This document shows, piece after piece, positions 37,468 to 46,815 of a DNA stretch of 64,000 nucleotides (within the stretch, counting starts at the first letter, position 1; every line of letters begins with the position of its first letter). This DNA is from Botryosphaeria dothidea. Its lineage: Eukaryota; Ascomycota; Dothideomycetes; Botryosphaeriales; Botryosphaeriaceae. Position numbers and translations under genes: made by a program. The stretch lies in contig WWBZ02000013.1 in the NCBI GenBank assembly GCA_011503125.2, positions 186,001-250,000 of the forward strand, read 5' to 3'. The notes beneath the pieces are model-generated. The model was not told the DNA's origin. It saw only the letters and a program-made list of their open reading frames with translations, and did not search any database.

Positions 37468-38332
37468 TCACAGAATTCCACCGTCAAAATCCCGACCTCC
37501 CACGGAAACGAGGTCGTCCCCGAACGAGAACGGCGAGAGACCCTTAAGATAGGGGGATAAACGGGCAGAATTTACAGGCTTAGGAGAGCATAGAGACTTC
37601 GCACTAGCTACAGGCTCGCCGGCAGACTCGGTAGACTTAGCCACATACGGCGCAGCAAGACCTACCGTCTCGTGACGTGGCCGTTTTAACGCGGACGGAC
37701 CCTCAGAATTCTTAGGGTTAGGAGCATACCCCTCATCCTCGGCCAACGCAGCCAGTAGCTCCTCCGCCTCCCGACGATTATGTTTATATAACGCGTTAAG
37801 ATTATCGGACTTAGCAAGAAGAGCCCGGAAACCTCTCTCCTCTAATAAACGCTGGTTATCCCGTAAACGCTTTAGACGGGCCGCAATAGTCCTAAGCTCT
37901 TTCTCTTAACGACGTAAGCTTTCTTTATGAGCCAAACGAGCCTTCTCCTGTTCCGCGTGTAAACGGTCCCGCTCCTCTTACAACCGATCTAGCTCGGCTA
38001 GAGAAGTAAGGAATTTCTTATAAGCTTTAGCCTCCTTGGCCTTCAACTTCTCCTGCTCGCGACGAAGGCTACGGGCTAGGATATAGGTTAACACACGCGA
38101 CCGGGGAAAAGAATCAAAACTTACCTCTAGCAAGCGATAAACCCTTCGCGTCGTATATTGTAAAACCCTTCGCGAGACAAGCACCATAGCGAGCGCGACC
38201 CGGTAGAACCTTATAAACCACGCTATGCAGCTCACACTTAAAATAAGAACGTTCCGCGGGTAACGGGATAGACGCTACTAGATCTGCTAGACGCTGTCGC
38301 TCCTTAGTAGTATCCCGCTTACGCTTAGACAT
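37468..38332 (-). pseudogene. Antisense spliced coiled-coil gene inside the chromovirus
   Basis: Runs opposite to gag-pol, between the chromodomain and the 3' LTR. The start at 38332 gives MSKRKRDTTKERQRLADLV. A textbook intron (38,076-38,124: GTAAGT donor, TTAAC branch-like site, CTAG acceptor) joins exons 38332-38125 and 38075-37468 into exactly 272 codons. The N-terminal half has one compact region (SYFKCELHSVVYKVLPGRAR). The second half is a long Lys/Glu/Arg/Leu-rich coiled coil, then a Ser/Pro-rich tail ending GGRDFDGGIL. Two in-frame TAA codons (after AELDRL and after KESLRR) fit RIP of CAA. The 3' end overlaps the polyprotein tail by 80 bp. I recognise no family; a helper, regulator or captured gene are all possible. 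Confidence 0.75.
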
Positions 38333-38429
38333 GATGGACTTACAGGAAAAGAACAATCCGAGAAGAATCCGCAAGAAAATAGACAACGCGGAAGAATCTT
38401 CGGGCCGAAGATCCTTAAGGGGGGGATAG

Positions 38430-38907
38430 TGTTACGGCGCAGCCTCCATAGGTTAAGGAAGTTGAGGATCAGCCCCGCAGGGAACAACAGAAGTCGGAGT
38501 CATAAGGATCCGAGGTCACGTGACTCTCGCGATCAGTTGGACCCACCCGCTCAGTTGCCAAGGCCAACTGAGCAGATAGAGCTAACTGAGCTGGTACGCT
38601 CAGTTAGCAACCCTCGATTAGTTGCCAAGGCCAACTGATCGCGCTCTATTAACTGAGCACATAGATTGTAGACAATCTCCTACGTATATATAAACCACAC
38701 TCCTTAGATAGCTTTGACCTTCGTGGTCAACTTTACAATAGAATTTGGACTCTATTGGTAACAAGGCCTTCGCACGCAGTGCTCAGTCTCTAGTCGTCTA
38801 CTCGTTCCTTACGTACCTCTTCTTGTACCCACTCAAGGAAAACCCTTCGATAGGTTTCCACCCTCTTTGGTGTTTGGATCCTCAGAGGCAGAGGCCCGCT
38901 CGTTACA
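38430..38907 (+). repeat. 3' LTR of the chromovirus
   Basis: 478 bp, TGTTACGG to GTTACA, with both canonical ends intact. Confidence 0.93.
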
Positions 38908-39024
38908 CTATATAGGTAGAAAGAATAAGAAGAATATACTCTAAAATCTCTAAGGAGATAGAAGAGGTAGACCTCTTTCTTTTTAAACTATAGAGCGGTA
39001 GTCCCCCCTATTCGGTTAGGATAT
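38908..39024 (+). mobile_element. Host LINE, part 2
   Basis: Short stretch between the chromovirus target duplication (CTATA, 38,908-38,912) and the TRIM-like element (GATAT, 39,020-39,024). Same AT-rich RIP character as parts 1 and 3. Confidence 0.75.
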
Positions 39025-40055
39025 TGTCAGACTAGAAAATTATGTGATATTCCGGCGGATCCGGCCGCCAGTGTAGCATAAGAGGGGCTCCCCCCACTAC
39101 CCTCTACAGATAGCCAGCGACTGCACAATTAATCACTTTTCTCAAAGTTCGACAGTTATGAGCCCGGGAGCGTTAAGACTCCGCGATAGCTGTTCGCAGT
39201 CAGCTCACCACTTCGTGGGGCCACTGGGGCCACCATTACCTCTTCTGCTCAACTGAGCACTCTTTCTGACGCGCAACTGCCGTCACCTCTGCGGCTTCTG
39301 CCCGGTTACAGGCTACGGCGACTGGACCAACCCTTTACGGCTTCTGCCCGGTTACAGGCTACGGCGACTGGACTAACCCTTTACGGCTTCTGCCCGGCTA
39401 CAGGCTACGGCGACTGGGTCAACTACTCAACTCGGAGCCACGCTGGCTACCACCTCTACTCGGATCCAACTAGATCAACTCTACGGCTTCTGCCCGGTCA
39501 CAGGCTACGGCGACTGGACCAACAAGTACTACTGCTTCGGCACGGCTACAGGCTACGGCGACTAGGCCATTACTCTACTCGGAGCCATCTGGGGCTACCA
39601 CTACTCGGAGCTACCTTGGCTACCTCTACCTCTACTTCAATACGGCTACGGGCCATCACGGCGTCTGGGCTAATAAACTCTTCTTAAGGCTATCTCCGGG
39701 CCACTACTTCAATACTACGACCAACAATTTAACCTTCTCAACGACCACTACAAGCAACAATCCTAATAAATACTTAGTAATACTAGTTAGGATTGGCACA
39801 AGCTCACACGGTATATTGTAGTTGGATTACATTCTGTTCCTCTGATCTACCTGGCTATGTGGAGGAAGTTCAACACCACGGGTATATCACGACCTTCCTA
39901 ATGCGTACAGCTCGTGAAGGGGGTGTATCAGACTAGAAAATTATGTAATATTCCGGCGGATCCGGCCGCCAGTGTAGCATAAGAGGGGCTCCCCCCACTA
40001 CCCTCTACAGATAGCCAGCGACTGCACAATTAATCACTTTTCTCAAAGTTCGACA
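39025..40055 (+). mobile_element. Non-autonomous LTR element (1,031 bp), derivative of copia 1
   Basis: Two 130-bp LTRs (39,025-39,154 and 39,926-40,055), target duplication GATAT (39,020-39,024 and 40,056-40,060), primer-binding site GTTATGAGCCCGGG at 39,155 and polypurine tract GAAGGGGG before the 3' LTR. There is no coding frame. The interior holds several copies of a unit with CGGCTTCTGCCCGG followed by a CTACGGCGACTGG block, tandem with about 47-bp spacing near 39,290-39,420. The leader of copia 1 has one such unit, and the sequence before the 3' LTR also matches copia 1. LTRs of the two elements share only their ends. It probably depends on a copia for its enzymes. Confidence 0.9.
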
Positions 40056-41269
40056 GATATCTACCTTAGAGAAGGAAGCCGAAGCTAAAGCATACGCTAA
40101 GGCCCTCCTAGAAGCCCTAAATAGTTAAGTATCTATATACTCCGACGCCTTATAACTTCTAATAGGAAAAGGGATAGGAATAGGAATAGGAATACTAGAC
40201 CTTAGCTAATCTCGAGATACTATATAATAAGAACTAGTTAGAAACTACGGTCCTAACTACCTCGTTTATAATGGCGAACTAGAAGGTATTATAAATGCCC
40301 TTGAATTTGCTAGTAAACGAGGATATAAAAACCGAGAAATAAGAGTCTATGCGGATAACTAGGCCGTACTCTTACGGCTATAAACCCTAGCTAATACTCC
40401 TAGCTAAGATTAATAAATCCGGGTAGTTAAAGTAGTAAAAATCCTACAGGATAAGGGGAACAAAATCTCTCTAGAATGGGCACCTAGATATAAAGATATC
40501 CTTAGGAACGAGGCCGCGGATAAACTCGCAAAAGAAGCTACTAGACTACCTATATCAAGCTCTAAAAATAGCCTAGCCTTCTATAGAATGCAGCTAAAGA
40601 AGGAGCTTTATAAGGAGTGGATAAAGAAGCTTAAAAATACCCTAGCCTCTACCTATAAGGAACTATACGGCTATTAAGTTAAACGGAAACTAAAACCCCC
40701 TCTAAAGGAGCGGGAATTAGCCTCCGTCTTTTACTAACTAAAGATAGGATACGGATACTTTAGATCCTATCTCTTTAGGTTTAAATACGCCGGAACCGAT
40801 AGGTGCCTATACACGAATACAGCAAAATAAATACCTAGATATCTTTTACTAAAATGCCTAAAATACTCCTACGAAAGAAGGAGTATTAAGGATATACTTA
40901 GAAGAGAATATCTAGACCTAAAGGAGCTTCTTACCTCGATAAAAGGAATATCTAGTACGCTAGATTTTCTAAAATAAATATAGATATCTACACGGAGGTG
41001 GTATCTAGAAACTAGCTCGGCGGAGCTCTAAATAAACGTATACCTACCGTATTTCCTTTTACTTTCCTTATATACTTCCTCTTTACTTCCTTTGGCTATA
41101 AGCCTATTTAGGCGATAGACGCTATACCGTTCACTATACCTAAAAAGCCTACCTTTACTAAAAGAGGTATTAACCTTCTATAGCCACGAGTTCTAGAAAC
41201 TCCGTCTTTAATAGTCTTAGGCTGAAAAAAAGGACGTAAAACTAAATAAATAAATAAATAAATAAATAA
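40056..41269 (+). mobile_element. Host LINE, part 3 (RNase H to 3' tail)
   Basis: RNase H region readable through stops: YNGELEGIINALEFA near 40,270, REIRVYADN near 40,340, KISLEWAPRYKDILRNEAAD near 40,470. Then a Cys/His-type region (LLKCLKYSYERR) and the 3' end with an AAAT-type repeat tail at about 41,243-41,269. The tail differs from the TATC tail of the LINE at 14,882, so this is another LINE family. Confidence 0.8.
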
Positions 41270-41915
41270 CGACCTTAACAACGGAAGTAGAGCTCCTCGC
41301 TCTATTAGAGACTGCTAAGCAAGTATACTAGTAGAAACGCTTCTTTAGAGGCATCTAATTTAAGCTAGGTTACCTCGTTTAGATCGAGTGTAACAATACG
41401 CAGACGCTCCGCCTTATAGAAGAGAACGTCGGAAAGCTTATTACGAAGCTTCGTCACGTTGATATCCATCACTACTAGCTTAGGCAAGAGACTTAAGCAG
41501 GCAACGTTTACTTTAAATAGACACTAATAGCTCAAATGATTATAGACGGACTTACAAAGCCGTTATTAAAGCAAAAGCACGCCCACTTTATGCAAGGCTT
41601 AGGCCTCTCATCACTATAATAGTGATTATAAGCGTATATATCGCTTAAACCAGACTGTTACCATTTTATTTATATATTTCGGTAATCACGTTCCTTTCAC
41701 ACTGTTAAAGGTCAATACTAAGCAGATTATCGCGTACTACCCGATCGGATATCACGGGAAGGGGGTGTGTAGGAAATCACGTGTTTTGCATATTGCTTTT
41801 GCAACACCAGATAGCTTAGTCACTCACTTACGTATATAAGGAGGGTGGGCCACCTACGCCCTTCCTCCTCATGCCAATCATCAATGAATCATCGTTGTTC
41901 ATCAACATATCAACA
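41270..41915 (+). mobile_element. 5'-truncated copia 2-family fragment with 3' LTR
   Basis: Matches the RNase H end and 3' untranslated region of copia 2 (41,270-41,767), then a 148-bp LTR (41,768-41,915) starting TGTAGG. It carries RIP-type stops but keeps the A missing from copia 2 (GGAAAGCTT at 41,431). It directly adjoins the LINE tail. The LTR reads the same as the inverted solo LTR at 57,065 and shares its differences from copia 2. The 3' flank is ATTAT. Confidence 0.88.
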
Positions 41916-42348
41916 ATTATCAAATCTGATCGGTCGGGATCAGGGAATCTCGTTAGGAAGTAGGGTGACAGACGCCACAGGCTGGTGGAAATAAGCATAA
42001 CTCAGCATCACAGTGGGACCCCGCATCTGGCTTCGCGTATTGAGCCTCACGAATGGGTCGACTTTTGCAGGATTCAGCTTTGACAAGATTTGCCACATAT
42101 TCGGATCTGGGGTGTGTGCCCAAACGTATGAATATCAATATTGCTTCCAGATACCGTGCCCGTCGAGCTGTAGTTCAAGGTCGGGGTTTGCAATTCTAAT
42201 CGTAGGATTTTTGAACAACGTTACTTGATCGACACTTGGTGGCTGACTCCTCAAAGCAGGGGGTTCACATAAAGCTTTGAGCCTGCTTTGTTGCCTGGCT
42301 GATGTTAACTGTGTAGCTCGGCAGGAGGCTCACGACAGGATATCCAGG
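41916..42348. other. Unassigned sequence between the copia LTR and the TRIM
   Basis: Non-repetitive looking and with no RIP shift. Frames at 42,013-42,228 and 41,953-42,138 are short and carry no signature. It is the first sequence inside the proposed inverted segment. Confidence 0.4.
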
Positions 42349-42795
42349 TGTCAGAATATAAGGCAGATTAGCACGCACTGGTAACAGTGCGGCGTCGTAC
42401 TTTTGCAGTTCGACAGTTATGAGCCCGGAATCACTTCTGCCGCGGTAGTCTAGTGGTAGACTTGGACACAAAACGCGCGCATCATCCATACGCACCATCA
42501 CGGGGTTTGGCTGTGCCCCACACAATCCACGTTTCAAGGGGCTTGGTGTTCCCCAATCACAACAACGACCTTGTGGTGCCGGGGTCCGTGTCAGTCGCAA
42601 GTAGGCCATGCGTTCGAATCACAGCAAGATCAACCATGCCTCACCACAGAGAGAGACTATTCCTCCACTACAACGACATGAGATCTCTCCACCTGTGCCT
42701 CAAGCACTTCGCCACAGGTGAGGGGGTGTGTCAGAATATAAGGCAGATTAGCACGCACTGGTAACAGTGCGGCGTCGTACTTTTGCAGTTCGACA
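42349..42795 (+). mobile_element. TRIM element (447 bp) with a tRNA-like interior
   Basis: Two matching 67-bp LTRs (42,349-42,415 and 42,729-42,795), target duplication CCAGG (42,344-42,348 and 42,796-42,800), primer-binding site GTTATGAGCCCGG at 42,416 and polypurine-like GAGGGGG before the 3' LTR. The interior has a perfect A-box consensus TAGTCTAGTGG (42,446-42,456) in a tRNA-like context and a perfect B box GTTCGAATC (42,612-42,620), 166 bp apart. No coding frame. Non-autonomous, probably mobilised by one of the copias. Confidence 0.88.
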
Positions 42796-42800
42796 CCAGG

Positions 42801-43443
42801 ACTCGCTTCTTGTCTTGGTTGTGCCCTGAAGAGTGGCTCAGTTCTAGAACTAAAGGATGAGTTGGAGACCGGAAATACGAAGCGGCCACCACGAGTTGCC
42901 TCAAAACCACTCCAGAGAAGTCATTAAGCGCAGGGAGCTTATTACCGAGGCAGCGCCATCCGAATCCAGATTTGGGTCATACAAGTTCGGGCCTCAGACG
43001 GTCGTAGCACTCATGACGATTAGTTCATCATTCCTGCAGAACAGATGGAACCACCCAGCACCAAGCAGCGACAGCCTCTTCCAACGCATTCCAAGCACAG
43101 CCAAAAATACAACGCAAATCAGCCCTCAAAATGCAGGCCAGTACCGCTCTAATGACCTCCATCTCCGCCATCGCCATTGCCGCAGCCCCTCGCTCTGCCG
43201 CCGCCGCCGATATCGAGAAGCGCCAGGCCTGCCCGGTGCTTGCCTGCACGAATGTTGCATCGCCACGGGCCTCGGGACCTAGCCTATTGACGATTTCCTC
43301 GAGTCTGTTGCCGGCAATGAGTCCTTTGTAAGTGTTGGAATTGAGCAAAAGGACGGATCACTTGATTGGTCTTAGCATGGAGTCGTGGGTGGAGCCGGGG
43401 GAGGCTCAGTTACGAGTCGAGCTGATCCGCGTCCAGACATGGA
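42801..43443. other. Possible 5' part of a decayed gene
   Basis: A frame from about 43,128 starts MQASTALMTSISAIAIAAAP and reaches DIEKRQACPVLAC. This looks like a signal peptide followed by a Lys-Arg site, but the frame soon ends and no join to later exons is convincing. Other frames here are short. I make no functional call. Confidence 0.3.
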
Positions 43444-43910
43444 CTGGTTGTTGTCGCACCCTCCAAGGGACGAGCAGTGAACTGGGCGCGGGTGTTTGAG
43501 CGGACGTGCAAACATCATGACGACGGGCATATGGCGAAGCTGATCCGGGCAGTTAAGCCCGCGGGGGTGGTTTCCAAACCGGTTGACCACCTGCCCGAGT
43601 TCCGCGTCAAACAGCACATGTTCCTGCTAGCCGCTGTCGCTGCCATTGACTTATCCAGTGATGTGCCGATGATCGGGATCCAGCACTTTGATCTCGTCCG
43701 TGGTGCTGGCTACTACTCGTCAAGTCCGTTCGGGAATTCCGCCCCGGCAGGCCCTTGCAAGAACGGGTGGACGGTATCTTTTGTCCGTGGCCGTTCGCAG
43801 AAGTCACAGCACACTTGGGTTGTCGCGCATCAAAAGGTTTATAAGCCACTTGGATCTTTGCACGGCAGACACAGTAGTAACTGGACCACCATGACTGCTC
43901 CCGAATAGAC
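43444..43910 (+). pseudogene. Questin-oxidase-like (AflY family) C-terminal remnant
   Basis: The open stretch before the stop at 43,909-43,911 includes VNWARVFERTCKHHDDGHMA followed by KLIRAV, then FRVKQHMFLLAAVAAID and LVRGAGYYSS. This resembles the DDGHAAKLIRA and (F)RVKG...AID motifs remembered from questin-oxidase/AflY Baeyer-Villiger-type proteins. The long N-terminal part of that family is not found upstream, and in-frame stops occur at 43,423. The sequence after about residue 90 does not look like the family. Probably a decayed fragment; possibly once part of a metabolite cluster. Assignment is by motif only. Confidence 0.45.
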
Positions 43911-43987
43911 ACTCGCCAGAATCCCGCACTGGCGCCTAGTCTTGTCGCAAGCACTCATCACCGACCAAATCCTTCACCATCAGTATG

Positions 43988-44123
43988 TGTTGGAAATATC
44001 GTCTCAGAATGCTCCGAATTAGGTTTAGCGTCAAATAGTCTATAAAGCAGGCATCCTCTCATACCCCTCTCATGAGACATGCCAACAATCCAGACAATAA
44101 TCAAATCAACTCGATTTCCAACA
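43988..44123 (+). mobile_element. Solo LTR of copia family 3 (136 bp)
   Basis: TGTTGGAAAT to ATTTCCAACA, with target duplication GTATG (43,983-43,987 and 44,124-44,128). Same family as 16,400 and 16,767. Confidence 0.88.
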
Positions 44124-44128
44124 GTATG

Positions 44129-44374
44129 TGGGGAGCGGCACTACAGATGACCCGTATCGTGCATGTGCTGTTCCGCACGCTCATCGACGCGTTGGCGCCG
44201 GATGCGGGCAAGCCCAAGTACTGGCGGCTGAATATCAGCAAGGAGATCATGAAGAAGGTGAAGGAGTTCATTGTTTGTGAGAAGGAAGTCGAGGTCAAAA
44301 TGGATGACGCTGATGAGGCGGCGCGGAAGGCAATGATCGACGCAGCGAATGAGTATATCAAAGTGAATGATTAG
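44129..44374 (+). pseudogene. C-terminal coding remnant of unknown family, separated by the solo LTR
   Basis: Frame reading MWGAALQMTRIVHVLFRTL onward, then an acidic/basic helix-rich end (MDDADEAARKAMIDAANEY). The stop is at 44,372-44,374. The solo LTR sits directly at its upstream end. Deleting the LTR and one GTATG copy extends the frame a little to KSFTISMWGAA before a stop, so an exon boundary probably lies there. Codon quality suggests a real exon. It may belong with the remnant at 43,444; I cannot tell. Confidence 0.4.
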
Positions 44375-44855
44375 CTGATCGAAGAATACGTAAATGTATT
44401 ATGACTGTACTTTAACCGGCGATTCTCTCGTTTCGAATGAGGATTGAATCCGAACTGGATAAGCGAATGAGGGATGAAGGATTGGGAATATGGCACACCT
44501 TATCCGCATGTGGATAGCTTTGCGGTCCGAATGCAGCATGTAAAAGATAGTTTTAACTCATTGAGGATTTTTCTGGTACCTCGTTTTGTTCTAAACAAAT
44601 AGTGAGGGGTTACTCACCTCATGATGAATCGTATGTAGTTTAAGCTAGGTTTACGTGTTAAGCATACGTGCGTTGGTGTTAAACTCTATTTGCTGACCCC
44701 AAAAGTATAATATAATCTAACCTCAACATCATCCGTAGCTTCCGTACTGTGAAACCTACGCTGCCCAATCGCTTGACGCATTTCCACATACACCTTTTCT
44801 GCTATAGCCCTGGTCATCTGCATCGAATATCAGGCTAGCATCGTGAGGTGACAGC
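44375..44855. other. Upstream region of the carboxypeptidase gene
   Basis: AT-rich and without a supported frame. Presumed promoter region of the gene that starts at 44,856. Confidence 0.5.
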
Positions 44856-46602
44856 ATGTACATACGTCTGGCGGCCGCTCTTTCTGGTCTTATCACTGCC
44901 GGCGAGGCCATTAGTAAATGGCCACGCATGCAGTATGGAGCATTCATTCCGGATCAAATCGTCGACGTTCACTTAAAACGCCATCTGGAGGCACAGCAGC
45001 TTCCAAAACAGTGGTTTCTCAACCCAAAAACCAAGCGTATGCCCTTAGCTTGAGCTACAATATTTCCGGGTTGCGCCAAATTGATGTTGTGTATGTAAGT
45101 TTCTCCGTCAACGGCAGCGGCATTCCAGAGGTTGATTGGGATATTGGAGAGTCTTACGCAGGGCTACTGTCCATTACGGATGATCCAGACTACGAACAGC
45201 AATTGTTCTTCTGGTTCTTTCCAGCAAAGAACCAGCTTCCGCAGAATGAGATTCTTTTATGGCTCAACGGTGGAGTAATATAATCAAGCCTTTGATTAGT
45301 AGTGCATACTTTTGCTTACTATCTCAGCCCGGTTGCTCTTCCCTCACCGGTCTAATAATGGAACACGGACCATTCGTCTGGAAGGACGGTAATTTGAAGC
45401 CAAGTCCAAACCCCTGGAGCTGGAATCGTCTTACCAATGTCGTTTACGTCGAGCAGCCGGTAGGAGTTGGCTTCACCACCGGTAACGTCACCGCCACCGA
45501 CGAAGACGACCTCTCGGAACAGTTCATCGGGTTCTGGAAGAACTTCATCAAGACATTTTCCATGCAAGGCTACAAGATTTACATCACAGGCGAGTCATAC
45601 AGTGGTGTATACTGTTCTTACATAGCCAATGCCATGTTGGAGAAGAACGACACCACTCATTATGACGTCAGAGGCATGATGCTCGTCGACGCACTGCTTA
45701 CCGACTACGACGTCCAGAGTACTGTACCAGCTGTCCCCTTCGTGGACTATCATAGGAGCTTATTTCACTTCAATGACACCTTCAGAGCCCGGATACATGA
45801 GCTACACAAAGACTGCGGATACGCCGACTACCTCGCAACGTACCTGACATATCCACCTCCTCATGAGCAGCCAGTGTTCAGCAGCAGCGACGAGTGCACA
45901 AACGTTTTTACTTTGATCTCCAACGAGTCATTCCGCATGAACCCTTGCTTCAACTACTACAATATAGCTTCGCTCTGCCCCTTCCCCTACAATCCAATTG
46001 GAATATCCCACTCTCTATTCTTCAAGTCAGCGCGTGGAGTCTATTTCGATCGCGCCGACGTGCGCCGCGCCATCCACGCCACCCACGGTGACAATCACAG
46101 GACCTGGCAGGTGTGCTCCCACGGCCCTGTTTTCATCAACGACACCGACCTCTCAGAGCTGCCCGCGCGCGCTGTCCTGCCGGCCGTTGTCGACGCGACA
46201 CAGAACGTCATCATAACGCACGGCCACCTCGACCTCAGCGCCGTGGCCAACGGCACCTTGCTCGCTCTTCAGAACATGACCTGGGGCGGCTCGTTGGGTT
46301 TTACGCAGGCGCCCATAGAGCCACTCGTCATCCCACGCCACGCATTCGCGGGTGTGGGCGCGATTCAGGAGTTGGCCGACAAGGCGGACCCCGAGAACAT
46401 GCACCCGCTCACCCAGCTCGGTGCTGAGGGAGTGCTGGGGGTCGCGCATGCAGAGCGAGGGCTCGTGTACGCCGGCGTGGACATGGCCGGTCACTTGGGA
46501 CCGGCTGACGCGCTGAGCGTTGCATTTCGACTGGTCGAGTTTCTGCTTGGCCGGGTGGAGAGCCTCAGTGATGGAGAGCCTTTTACTATTGAGATCTACT
46601 GA
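44856..46602 (+). CDS. Serine carboxypeptidase (peptidase family S10)
   Basis: Secreted or vacuolar exopeptidase removing C-terminal residues. The start at 44,856 gives a hydrophobic N-terminus ([20 protein letters not shown]) that fits a signal peptide. Then [36 protein letters not shown] (split by an intron 45,275-45,327 between GGA and CCC), catalytic Ser in GESYSG near 45,597, the acidic region [19 protein letters not shown] near 46,220, and the His region AGHLGP near 46,490. The stop is at 46,600-46,602. The frame also changes between 45,010 and 45,100; only a weak GTGGTT donor (45,011-45,099) restores it, so either that intron is used or a small frameshift is present. The usual SGHMVP reads AGHLGP here. 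Not obviously linked to its neighbours. Confidence 0.85.
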
Positions 46603-46815
46603 GCGCACTCTTGAATGAAATACATCATCATGCCATTATGGGAAGTTAAGGGGAAGAAAACTCTGAATTAATATGATGGGTTGCTTCGAGAAAAATGCTA
46701 CCTGTCCATTACGCCAAAACAAGAGACGCCGTGCCTAGTCTGCCATTTTTGACCTTTTCCTGTCCGTTTTCCGTGTTCCGTTTTCTCTTTTCCGAATCCA
46801 ATAAGCCGATCTGAA

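Larger units (their letters stand above)
26190..37547 (+). pseudogene. Chromovirus gag-pol remnant (split by copia 2)
   Basis: Dead polyprotein with dozens of TAG stops, mostly at expected tryptophans. Gag about 26,190-27,000, with a degraded zinc knuckle (ITCGSNKYFSPKY) near 26,995. Protease near 28,050 (ILIDIGLSGNFIYNE). Reverse transcriptase 29,250-30,293 with LRLYVDYR, FTKLDLREGYY and the catalytic YLDDILIF near 29,745. RNase H resumes after the copia at 35,708 (NYNTYNKELLAIV). Integrase about 36,430-37,000, with LDFITKLL and a mutated TDSQTER-like region. A C-terminal chromodomain spans about 37,350-37,470 (YLVEKILDCKR, then WVPKDDI). The frame ends with TAA at 37,545-37,547. The chromodomain places it among chromoviruses, which target heterochromatin. 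Confidence 0.9.
25497..38907 (+). mobile_element. Chromovirus (Gypsy-type LTR retrotransposon), RIP-mutated, interrupted by copia 2
   Basis: Two 478-bp LTRs (25,497-25,974 and 38,430-38,907) and the target duplication CTATA (25,492-25,496 and 38,908-38,912) define it. Without the 5.4-kb copia inside, it is about 8.0 kb. Internal order: gag, protease, reverse transcriptase, RNase H, integrase, chromodomain, then an antisense gene and a polypurine tract (about 38,417-38,425). The copia inserted in RNase H. The 5' LTR differs from the 3' LTR at many C/T and G/A sites, which reflects RIP and not only age. Confidence 0.95.

Noticed and set aside
14882..41915. CRISPR array or other prokaryotic defence system
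   Set aside because: Repeats are LTRs, transposon units and microsatellites; introns and gene families are fungal.
43988..44123. A MITE with 8-9 bp inverted ends and a 9-bp duplication
   Set aside because: It also fits TG...CA LTR ends with a 5-bp duplication GTATG, and the copy at 16,767 is preceded by a copia polypurine tract, so a solo LTR explains it better.
45037..45099. First carboxypeptidase intron with a GTATGC donor
   Set aside because: It leaves the next exon out of frame; only the weaker donor at 45,011 or a frameshift explains the change, so I left the junction open.
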